From: Chitinophagales bacterium
GTDB taxonomy: Bacteria; Bacteroidota; Bacteroidia; Chitinophagales; BACL12
DNA: 5,741 nucleotides
Assembly: GCA_014380545.1 (NCBI GenBank)
Contig: JACMJP010000287.1
Location: 1 to 5,741, forward strand
Direction: 5' to 3'
Shown: positions 1-4,723 of the stretch, in pieces
Position numbering within the stretch: the stretch's first letter is position 1
Layout: the number at the start of each line of letters is the position of its first letter
Program-made: the position numbers and the translations under genes
Notes under the pieces: generated by a model
Seen by the model: only the letters and a program-made list of their open reading frames with translations
Databases searched by the model: none
Told to the model about the DNA's origin: nothing

Positions 1-109
1 CCCATAATTCCTGCAGTTTTTGATCCGCTCCTGAAATAACAATAATATCAAACCCAAACAGGAACCCGGCTAGTGCTACCGAAATTGACCAGAAAAGAAT
101 TTTATTCAT
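1..109 (-). CDS. Sugar-porter family MFS transporter, N-terminal fragment (cut by window edge)
   Basis: The reverse strand reads an ATG at 109-107 followed by 36 open codons to the window edge. The peptide begins MNKILFWSISVALAGFLFGF and continues with DIIVISGADQKLQELW. The 'GFLFGFD..VISGA' stretch in the first transmembrane helix, followed by a 'Q.LW' segment, is the hallmark start of sugar-porter MFS proteins (XylE/AraE/GLUT relatives), which move hexoses or pentoses, often with H+, across the inner membrane. Only about 8% of the usual 440-480 residues is present, so the substrate cannot be named. No Shine-Dalgarno is visible, as is usual in Bacteroidota. A weak promoter-like pair lies upstream on the minus strand (TTTG at 164-161, 20-nt spacer, TACTTTCA at 140-133), but its -7 element is a poor match to TAnnTTTG. 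The gene lies downstream of ssrA in the same direction, separated by the ssrA terminator, so it is probably transcribed on its own. Confidence 0.85.
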   Translation of the reverse strand, partial: MNKILFWSISVALAGFLFGFDIIVISGADQKLQELW

Positions 110-196
110 TGAGTATTAAAAATGTGAAGGTATGAAAGTAGTGACCCGTCGGGGGATAAACAAATGTTGATCATCCTTTAATAGAAGTCAAAATAG

Positions 197-230
197 AAAC
201 CCTTACAAATCCTAAGATTTGCAAGGGTTT
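197..230 (-). terminator. Intrinsic terminator of ssrA
   Basis: AAACCCTT (197-204) pairs with AAGGGTTT (223-230). After one A/C mismatch (205/222), CAAAT (206-210) pairs with ATTTG (217-221), leaving a 6-nt loop. The hairpin starts 24 nt past the mature tmRNA 3' end on the minus strand and is followed in that direction by CTATTTTGACTTC, a modest U-rich tract. Position and stem strength fit release of the tmRNA precursor and shield the sugar transporter gene beyond it. The U-tract is imperfect, so termination may be partial. Confidence 0.7.
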
Positions 231-490
231 GAAAATATTTGATTTACTATTTGTGGAGTTGGAGGGATTTGAACCCTCGTCCAGACAAGGCATTAGCAAG
301 CTTTCTACATGCTTAGACATTTCTTGGTTTTCGAAATATTTCAGGTGCTATATCTTACCATTAAAATATTCTTATCTCCTTTTTCTTATTTTGCACCGGA
401 GCTTTGCAAAACCAGCCTTATGTTTCGACGTTCAGATATAAAGTATAAGACAAACTCTATAAAGAACGAAAGCTATCTAATTACCTTGAA

Positions 491-520
491 TTAGGCAGCG
501 ATTGCGAAGTTAGATTCGCC
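491..520 (-). other. tmRNA tag-peptide reading frame, (A)GESNFAIAA-stop
   Basis: The minus strand from 520 reads GGC GAA TCT AAC TTC GCA ATC GCT GCC TAA, giving GESNFAIAA. The first Ala of the full tag comes from the charged tmRNA itself. The frame sits 16 nt after the last base of PK1, where the resume codon is expected. Bacteroidota tags commonly follow GExNxALAA. Here the last four residues are AIAA, with Ile replacing the usual Leu. The C-terminal Ala-Ala recognised by ClpXP-type proteases is kept. Confidence 0.92.
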
Positions 521-536
521 ATTTAAAATTTGTTTC

Positions 537-572
537 GTAAGTTGATATTAAAGAGCCAACTTACAATGCTCT
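537..572 (-). other. tmRNA pseudoknot PK1
   Basis: On the minus strand AGAGC (572-568) can pair with GCUCU (556-552), while the intervening GUAAGUUG (564-557) pairs with CAACUUAC (544-537). The order a-b-a'-b' makes an H-type pseudoknot with 5-bp and 8-bp stems. PK1 is the element immediately upstream of the resume codon in tmRNAs and helps set the tag frame. Pairings were read by eye from complementarity. Confidence 0.8.
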
Positions 573-679
573 GCATGCTTACCTGTCAATGAACGATGCT
601 GTCAATTCCTGTCAACCCCCTTTTTTCAATCTGCAGCTTCAGTCTTCAGTCTGCGATATTGAAATAATTTTCAGTATTG

Positions 680-687
680 CAAAAATA
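680..687 (-). promoter_or_regulatory. Possible -7 element for ssrA
   Basis: The minus strand reads TATTTTTG, a full match to the Bacteroidota -7 consensus TAnnTTTG, about 60 nt upstream of the mature tmRNA 5' end. It would give a precursor with a leader of roughly 50 nt. No convincing TTG/TTTG lies 19-21 nt upstream; the only nearby TTTG is 7 nt away. In such AT-rich sequence the match could be chance. Confidence 0.25.
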
Positions 688-747
688 AATAATTCAAAGC
701 AGATTGATTAAGTTCATTTAAGTCCATGTCTTGACTTTCTGCTAATC

Positions 748-777
748 TTGACTCCTGACACCTTCCCACTATATTTG
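748..777 (+). promoter_or_regulatory. Bacteroidota-type promoter (TTG-N19-TATATTTG) for the acyltransferase/gpsA operon
   Basis: TTG at 748-750 is followed after exactly 19 nt by TATATTTG at 770-777, a perfect TAnnTTTG -7 element. This is the -33/-7 pattern used by the primary sigma factor of Bacteroidota. Transcription would be expected to start around 782-785, which coincides with the ATG at 784. The TTG at 748 is also an in-frame potential start codon, but in this reading it is promoter, not coding sequence. The TTG sits inside the second of two TCTTGACT repeats (729-736 and 746-753). Confidence 0.6.
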
Positions 778-783
778 CAGATC

Positions 784-2478
784 ATGAATAACGGGAATGG
801 AAATAATCAACCGCAGGTTTATAAGCGCATCATTCAGGATATACATGAATGGCCTATTGCTAAAATTAGTAAAAACAGGGAAGCTGTTATAGAAGCAGTA
901 GTTGAAGAAACAATGCAAACTATTTTGCAGAAAAATAAAACTGAAGATGATGTACATAATGAACTTGCAAAAGCAATTTATTATGAAAAAATAAGGATTG
1001 ACGGAAGAAGATGGAAAATAGATCCGAAAGATGATAAAGCATTCTGGGATTATGTGAAAAACCGTTTAGTTGAATTAGAAAGCCATGCTGATAATAAGAT
1101 TGATGAAGAAAAAGAATTATTGCGCAAAATAATAACAAGATATGTTACAGAGATAGTTGGGAATTTTAATGTGCGCACTTACAACTTTGCCGAGCGATTT
1201 GTTCCATTTGCATTTAACCGTTTATTAAATGCATCACACAGCAGGGCATTCAGAAAAATATTTGGCAATAAAAAACATTTATTAAGAAGTATCAATCTTG
1301 TTGGTGAAATTGAGCAAGTAAGAAAATTTGCAAAAGACTCTATTATTATTGCTGTACCAACTCATTCGAGCAATATAGATTCCATTACTGCAGGGTGGGG
1401 AATTTCGGCAATTGGCTTACCAGCTTTTTTTTATGGTGCAGGATTAAATTTATTTTCTGTTCGCTTTCTTGCATTTTTTATGCACCGTCTCGGTGCCTAT
1501 AAAGTAGATAGAAGAAAAAAGAATGCAATTTACCTTGAAGCATTAAAAGTATATTCCACACAAGTTATTCAGCAAGGCGGGCACAGTTTATTTTTTCCAG
1601 GCGGAACGAGAAGCAGAAGCAATCATTTAGAAAGCAATTTAAAACTCGGATTATTGGGAACTGCTTTGGAAGCACAACGGAGATTAATATTAAACTCGAA
1701 CGGGGAAAATTTTAAAAAAATATTTGTTGTTCCTGTTACCATGAATTACGGATTTATTCTGGAAGCTCCGGAATTAATTGATGAATATTTAAGAAATGTA
1801 GGAAAGGAAAGATATTTTGTTCCTGCTGATAAATATTCCTCCTCTTACAAGTTAATTAAATTCATGATCCGCTTTTTTACTGCTGATGCAGATTTTAATA
1901 TTGCATTCGGCAAGTGCATGGATATTTTTGGAAATACTGTTGATGAGAATGGAATAAGTTTAAATGCAAACGGAAATGAAATTGATATTCGTGACTATTT
2001 TAAAAGTAAAGGTGAACTTACAAATGATACCCAAAGAGACAGTGTCTATACAAAAATGTTGAGTGAAAGTATTGTTGCAGCATTTAAAATAAATAATGTT
2101 GCGATGTGTGAGCATGTTGTTGCTTTCACGGCATTTAAGCTCTTCCAGAAAAAAAATCCTGAGCTCGACATATATGGTGTGTTGCGCATTCCGGAAGAAT
2201 TTCGTGAAATAGACAAAGAAGAATTTAAACATGCTGCAACACAGGTTCGGGATAAATTATTAAAGCTGCGTTCTAACGGAAAAATAAGAATAGACGAATT
2301 ACTTGAAGCGGAGAATATTGATGATGTAATAGAATATGGTGTAAAAAAGCTCGGTGTTTATCATGCAAAACGGCCCCTGGTATTTACAAAACAAAAAAAT
2401 ATTAAATGCCAGAATATGAAGGTATTGTTGTTTTATCATAACCGCATTGAGAATTACGGTTTAGAAAAATATGTCTAA
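784..2478 (+). CDS. PlsB/PlsC-like glycerophosphate acyltransferase (LPLAT superfamily)
   Basis: This protein probably transfers an acyl chain to glycerol-3-phosphate or 1-acyl-glycerol-3-phosphate at the inner membrane, an early step of phospholipid synthesis. Numbering is from ATG 784 (564 aa). Motif I is PTHSSNID, with the catalytic H194-x4-D199 pair. The motif II-like block GAYKVDRR is at 237-244. Motif III, FFPGGTRSRS, is at 270-279. Motif IV, VVPVTMNYG, is at about 315-323. The catalytic core (about 150-350) is flanked by an N-terminal extension of about 150 residues rich in charged helical sequence and a C-terminal region of about 210 residues. The protein is therefore much longer than PlsC (about 240) and closer to the PlsB/DHAPAT layout. 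Motif III has Gly where PlsC and DHAPAT-type enzymes have Glu (FPEGTRS). An in-frame TTG at 748 would add 12 residues, but it lies within the promoter's -33 element, so I prefer ATG 784. The gene overlaps gpsA by 8 bp. The superfamily is secure; whether the acceptor is G3P or lysophosphatidate is not. Confidence 0.88.
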   Translation: MNNGNGNNQPQVYKRIIQDIHEWPIAKISKNREAVIEAVVEETMQTILQKNKTEDDVHNELAKAIYYEKIRIDGRRWKIDPKDDKAFWDYVKNRLVELESHADNKIDEEKELLRKIITRYVTEIVGNFNVRTYNFAERFVPFAFNRLLNASHSRAFRKIFGNKKHLLRSINLVGEIEQVRKFAKDSIIIAVPTHSSNIDSITAGWGISAIGLPAFFYGAGLNLFSVRFLAFFMHRLGAYKVDRRKKNAIYLEALKVYSTQVIQQGGHSLFFPGGTRSRSNHLESNLKLGLLGTALEAQRRLILNSNGENFKKIFVVPVTMNYGFILEAPELIDEYLRNVGKERYFVPADKYSSSYKLIKFMIRFFTADADFNIAFGKCMDIFGNTVDENGISLNANGNEIDIRDYFKSKGELTNDTQRDSVYTKMLSESIVAAFKINNVAMCEHVVAFTAFKLFQKKNPELDIYGVLRIPEEFREIDKEEFKHAATQVRDKLLKLRSNGKIRIDELLEAENIDDVIEYGVKKLGVYHAKRPLVFTKQKNIKCQNMKVLLFYHNRIENYGLEKYV

Positions 2479-3514
2479 GCAGGAATCAGTTGGAGTAATT
2501 GGGGCAGGCAGTTTCGGAACTGTTGTAGCAAACCTGTTAGCAGAAAACAAACATGTGTATTTATTTTCAAGGAGAAAAGAATTTGTTGATGATGCCCAGT
2601 TAAACAGAAAAATAAATGATCATAAGATTCATGAAAATATCACAGTAATAAATGATCTTGAATTACTCACTAAAGAATGTTTTTTAATTTTTCCTGTAAT
2701 TCCTTCAGGCAGTTTTAAAGAAGTTATAAGAAGCATGAGCAGTTATTTGCGACCCGATCATATTCTTATACACGGAACAAAAGGATTAGCAATCAGAAAT
2801 AAAGGAAAAAAGAAATTAGAAACAAAACAAAAAATTTCGAGAGAGCGGGTGCTCACGATGAGTGAACTCATAAGAAAGGAAAGTGCTGTGGTGAGAGTCG
2901 GTTGTATTGCCGGACCAAATCTTGCAAAAGAAATGCAACAACAATTACCTGCAGCAACTGTAATTGCAAGCCGTTTTGACGAAGTAATTCATGAAGGGCA
3001 AAATGCGTTAAAAAGTAATCGTTTCCAGGTGTATGGGAGTTACGATATTGAAGGAGTGGAATTAGCCGGAGTATTAAAAAATATTCTCGCAATTGGCTCA
3101 GGAATTTGCAGTGGGTTAAATCTTGGAGAAAATGCGAGGGCACTATTAATTACAAAAGGCCTGGCAGAAATAATTAATTTAAGTAAATATCTCGGTGCAG
3201 AAGAAAGATCATTCCTCGGCTTAGCAGGTATAGGAGATATTATTGCAACATGTTCCTCACCCAACAGCAGAAATTATACTGTAGGTTTTCGTTTGGCAAA
3301 AGGAGAGAAGATAAATGATATTTTAAATTCAATGGAAGAAGTGGCCGAAGGTGTGAATACAATTAAAATAGCAAATGCGCTTGCAAATAATTATAAAGTA
3401 AATTGTCCCATTATAAAAACTTTATACGAAGGCATATATGATAATTTAAGTGTTGATGCCGGACTTGAGTATCTAATGAATTTTAAGTTTAGTATGGATG
3501 TGGAGTTTATGTGA
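2471..3514 (+). CDS. gpsA: NAD(P)H-dependent glycerol-3-phosphate dehydrogenase
   Basis: GpsA is a cytosolic enzyme that reduces dihydroxyacetone phosphate to sn-glycerol-3-phosphate, the backbone for phospholipids. The 347-aa product matches the family length (about 330-340). An N-terminal Rossmann fold carries GAGSFG at 11-16. HGTKGL follows at 101-106 and AGPNLAKE at 147-154. The C-terminal helical domain has LKN with the catalytic Lys at 203, then GENARALLITKG (219-230), GLAGIGDIIATCSSPNSRN (250-268) and VAEGVNT (291-297). Between KGL and GPN there is a Lys-rich stretch (about 108-122), longer than in E. coli GpsA; from memory this is usual for Bacteroidota homologues. ATG 2471 overlaps the end of the acyltransferase gene by 8 bp (2471-2478), implying translational coupling and transcription from the promoter at 748-777. 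The product probably feeds its substrate to the co-transcribed acyltransferase. The stop codon directly abuts a repeat tract, and no terminator hairpin is visible after it. Confidence 0.96.
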   Translation: MSKQESVGVIGAGSFGTVVANLLAENKHVYLFSRRKEFVDDAQLNRKINDHKIHENITVINDLELLTKECFLIFPVIPSGSFKEVIRSMSSYLRPDHILIHGTKGLAIRNKGKKKLETKQKISRERVLTMSELIRKESAVVRVGCIAGPNLAKEMQQQLPAATVIASRFDEVIHEGQNALKSNRFQVYGSYDIEGVELAGVLKNILAIGSGICSGLNLGENARALLITKGLAEIINLSKYLGAEERSFLGLAGIGDIIATCSSPNSRNYTVGFRLAKGEKINDILNSMEEVAEGVNTIKIANALANNYKVNCPIIKTLYEGIYDNLSVDAGLEYLMNFKFSMDVEFM

Positions 3515-3574
3515 GTTGGTATATGGTAGTTAGTAATTAGTAGTTGGTAATTTGGTAATTAGAAATTGGTAATA
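3515..3574 (+). repeat. Degenerate TTGGTA/TTAGTA repeat tract, left flank of the four-helix bundle gene
   Basis: About 60 bp is made of loosely repeated TTGGTA, TGGTAG, TAGTAA and GGTAATTAG units, beginning at the base after the gpsA stop codon. It contains no C on the plus strand. The C-free stretch runs from 3474 to 3584 (111 nt), including the last gpsA codons. Units vary too much for a clean period. No protein or strong hairpin is encoded within it. The rightmost half (3541-3571) is the left arm of a long inverted repeat. Confidence 0.7.
3541..3571 (+). repeat. Left arm of imperfect inverted repeat around the four-helix bundle gene
   Basis: The 31 bases starting TAGTTGGTAATTTGGTAATT and ending AAATTGGTA align with the reverse complement of 4140-4172. 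There are two substitutions and two single-base gaps (29 identical positions of 33). The arms lie 86 bp before and 86 bp after the coding region, so they frame it symmetrically. An RNA spanning both could fold into a long stem enclosing the gene. Confidence 0.75.
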
Positions 3575-3593
3575 GTTATTATTTCGAATTGTT

Positions 3594-3620
3594 TTTGAAA
3601 TGATCTTTTATTTATATTTC
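3594..3620 (+). promoter_or_regulatory. Weak promoter candidate for the four-helix bundle gene
   Basis: TTTG at 3594-3597 is followed by TATATTTC at 3613-3620, one base off TAnnTTTG, with a 15-nt spacer instead of about 19. A transcript starting near 3627 would have a leader of about 30 nt. The AT-rich context makes chance matches likely. Read-through from gpsA is an alternative source of transcript. Confidence 0.25.
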
Positions 3621-3657
3621 CTGAATATTATTTCTTTTAACCATCAAATTCAAATTT

Positions 3658-4053
3658 ATGCACAACTACAGAACACTTAAGGTTTGGAATGAAAGTATTG
3701 AACTAACAACAAAAATTTACGCCTTCACGAAATTATTTCCGAAAGAGGAACTTTATGGGCTCACTTCTCAAATAAGGAGATGCAGTGTTTCAATTCCCTC
3801 CAATATAGCCGAGGGAGCTGGAAGGAATTCTGATAAAGAATTTCACCATTTTTTAGGAATAGCAATGGATTCAAGTTTTGAACTTGAAACGCAACTTATC
3901 ATCTCTATGAAATTAAGCTATCTGAGTGAAAAAGATTTTAATGAAATTCATGGGCTTTTAGGAATAAATCAAAAAATGCTTAACGCATTAAAACAATCAT
4001 TGAAAGGAAAAGGGCTGAAAAATTTTATTCTCAGTATTCTTTGGGCATTCTAA
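3658..4053 (+). CDS. Four-helix bundle protein, S23 / 23S rRNA intervening-sequence protein family
   Basis: The 131-aa product has the signature of the S23/IVP four-helix bundle family (the PF05635 type). It shows LKVWNESIEL (7-16), FPKEELYGLTSQIRRCSVSI (27-46), PSNIAEGAGRNSDKEFHHFL (47-66) and SSFELETQL (72-80). Members are encoded inside intervening sequences of 23S rRNA genes in some bacteria, as stand-alone chromosomal genes, and as the related Avd protein of diversity-generating retroelements, where a pentamer binds nucleic acid. The role of stand-alone copies is unknown. The basic QIRR and GR segments would suit nucleic-acid binding. The C-terminus after KSLKGKG-like sequence ends in a hydrophobic run, NFILSILWAF (122-131), where I would expect a polar end; this may be a derived tail. 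The start ATG 3658 fits the family's usual N-terminus. There is no Shine-Dalgarno; an A/T-rich leader precedes it. The gene sits alone between gpsA and a VOC gene and is framed by inverted repeats. Confidence 0.93.
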   Translation: MHNYRTLKVWNESIELTTKIYAFTKLFPKEELYGLTSQIRRCSVSIPSNIAEGAGRNSDKEFHHFLGIAMDSSFELETQLIISMKLSYLSEKDFNEIHGLLGINQKMLNALKQSLKGKGLKNFILSILWAF

Positions 4054-4139
4054 TTTTAATCAACTCCATTTTTGTCATTAACATGTAAATTACCATTTGC
4101 ATATTATGCTCCTGTTTTAAACTTATTGTAGTAAGTAAA

Positions 4140-4172
4140 TACCAATTTACTAAACTACCAAATTTCCAACTA
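4140..4172 (-). repeat. Right arm of imperfect inverted repeat around the four-helix bundle gene
   Basis: The plus strand from TACCAATTTACTAAACTACC to CCAACTA is the reverse complement counterpart of 3541-3571 (29 of 33 aligned positions identical). It lies in a stretch with no G on the plus strand (4136-4191), the mirror image of the C-free left flank. The remaining intergenic DNA up to 4262 is AT-rich, C-over-G skewed and shows no gene or clear terminator. Confidence 0.75.
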
Positions 4173-4262
4173 CCCATCCCCAAAAACTTTAGAATAATTT
4201 AACATCCTAACTGTCCTAATCTCCCTACCTTCATTCGTCATTAAACAACAAAAAAATAATTT

Positions 4263-4646
4263 ATGGATGCAAAAGTAAATTCACTCAACTGGTTTGAAAT
4301 ATCTGTAGCAGATATTAGCCGGGCAAAAAAATTTTATGAAACTATTTTCGGAATTAATCTGGAATCTGTGGAAATGATGGGAATGAAAATGGCAATGTTC
4401 CCCTCTGAACCAGGTTCAGGAAAAGCAAATGGAGGGCTTTGTGAAAGTGATATGCATAAGCCAAGTGCCGATGGTGTAAAAATTTATTTGAATGGTGATC
4501 CAGATCTTTCTGATGCTTTAGGAAAAGTGGAATCAGCCGGAGGAAAAATAACGATGCCCAAAACTGATATTGGTGAAGATTTTGGACATATGGCATTTTT
4601 TATTGACACAGAAGGAAATGTGATTGGATTACATTCTAATGGATGA
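4263..4646 (+). CDS. VOC-superfamily (glyoxalase/bleomycin-resistance fold) protein
   Basis: This is a 127-aa single-module cytosolic protein of the vicinal-oxygen-chelate fold. Visible family features are LNWFEISVADISRAKKFYET at 8-27 (first beta strand and helix, with the FYE segment), then MGMKMAMFP at 39-47. Next come GGLCES (57-62), KPSADGVKIYLN (66-77), the helix DLSDALGKVESAGGKI (81-96), and PKTDIGEDFGHMAFFIDTEGNVIGLHS at 99-125. The last block, DTEGNxIGLHS, is typical of a widespread uncharacterised VOC group whose substrates are unknown. It should not be read as glyoxalase I or a resistance protein. The usual last metal ligand Glu of glyoxalase I is not obvious; His124 stands near that position, so metal use is uncertain. 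ATG 4263 follows an A-rich leader without Shine-Dalgarno. It is a single-gene unit ending at the bidirectional terminator. Confidence 0.92.
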   Translation: MDAKVNSLNWFEISVADISRAKKFYETIFGINLESVEMMGMKMAMFPSEPGSGKANGGLCESDMHKPSADGVKIYLNGDPDLSDALGKVESAGGKITMPKTDIGEDFGHMAFFIDTEGNVIGLHSNG

Positions 4647-4663
4647 TTTTTTTATAACCCATT

Positions 4664-4703
4664 AAAAAAATAAAGCCCGGTCATTGCCGGGTTTATTTTT
4701 TTT
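4664..4703. terminator. Bidirectional intrinsic terminator between convergent genes
   Basis: CCCGG (4676-4680) pairs with CCGGG (4687-4691) across a 6-nt loop. The stem extends through AAA/TTT and a flanking A-tract (4664-4670) against a T-tract (4696-4703), with the G at 4675 bulged or in a G-U pair. The plus strand ends in TTTATTTTTTTT and the minus strand has TTTA followed by seven T. It can therefore stop both the VOC gene and the convergent peptidase gene. It lies 17 nt after the VOC stop and 20 nt beyond the peptidase stop. Confidence 0.88.
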
Positions 4704-4723
4704 GAAATATTTTTTGTTATCAA

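Larger units (their letters stand above)
254..619 (-). ncRNA. ssrA: Transfer-messenger RNA (tmRNA), one-piece
   Basis: tmRNA rescues ribosomes stalled on broken mRNAs. With SmpB it enters the A site like tRNA-Ala, then serves as template for a degradation tag. Visible on the minus strand: 5' GGGGUUG (619-613) pairs with CAACUCC (261-255) as a 7-bp acceptor stem with one G-U, and the discriminator A is at 254. The next genomic bases are CAA, so the CCA end is not encoded and must be added. A T-arm with GAGGG/CCCUC stem and UUCAAAU loop lies at 262-278. The conserved GUAAGCAUGCAGAG block near the 5' end and GCAUGUAGAAAGCUU near the 3' end match Bacteroidota tmRNAs and form the long connecting helix. 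The tag reading frame (491-520) follows pseudoknot PK1. At least two later pseudoknot-type pairings are visible: CGUUC/GAACG interleaved with CUUAU/AUAAG, and UUUUGCA/UGCAAAA (411-405 with 395-389) interleaved with CUCC/GGAG (401-398 with 379-376). The 366-nt length is normal. Ends are inferred from the acceptor stem. Confidence 0.96.

Noticed and set aside
254..281. A tRNA gene on the minus strand, suggested by the T-arm and acceptor 3' strand
   Set aside because: No anticodon arm or D-arm follows at tRNA spacing. The partner acceptor strand is at 613-619, which makes it the tRNA-like domain of tmRNA.
229..494. Two overlapping plus-strand open frames (229-441 and 309-494)
   Set aside because: They lie antisense to the tmRNA gene. 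The LEGFEPSSR-like peptide is the usual false translation of a T-arm region, and nothing else in them looks like protein.
748..783. TTG at 748 as the start of the acyltransferase
   Set aside because: It coincides with the -33 element of a good promoter, and the 12 extra residues (TPDTFPLYLQI) look like translated promoter DNA.
3515..3574. CRISPR array
   Set aside because: Units are short (6-9 bp), degenerate and contiguous, with no regular spacers and no cas genes.
3515..4172. Diversity-generating retroelement around an Avd-like protein
   Set aside because: No reverse transcriptase and no template/variable repeat pair with adenine-specific differences is visible. The flanking repeats are inverted, not direct.
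3541..4172. Insertion sequence with terminal inverted repeats
   Set aside because: The enclosed protein is an S23-type four-helix bundle without transposase motifs, and no target-site duplication is evident outside the arms. It is therefore kept only as a possible element.
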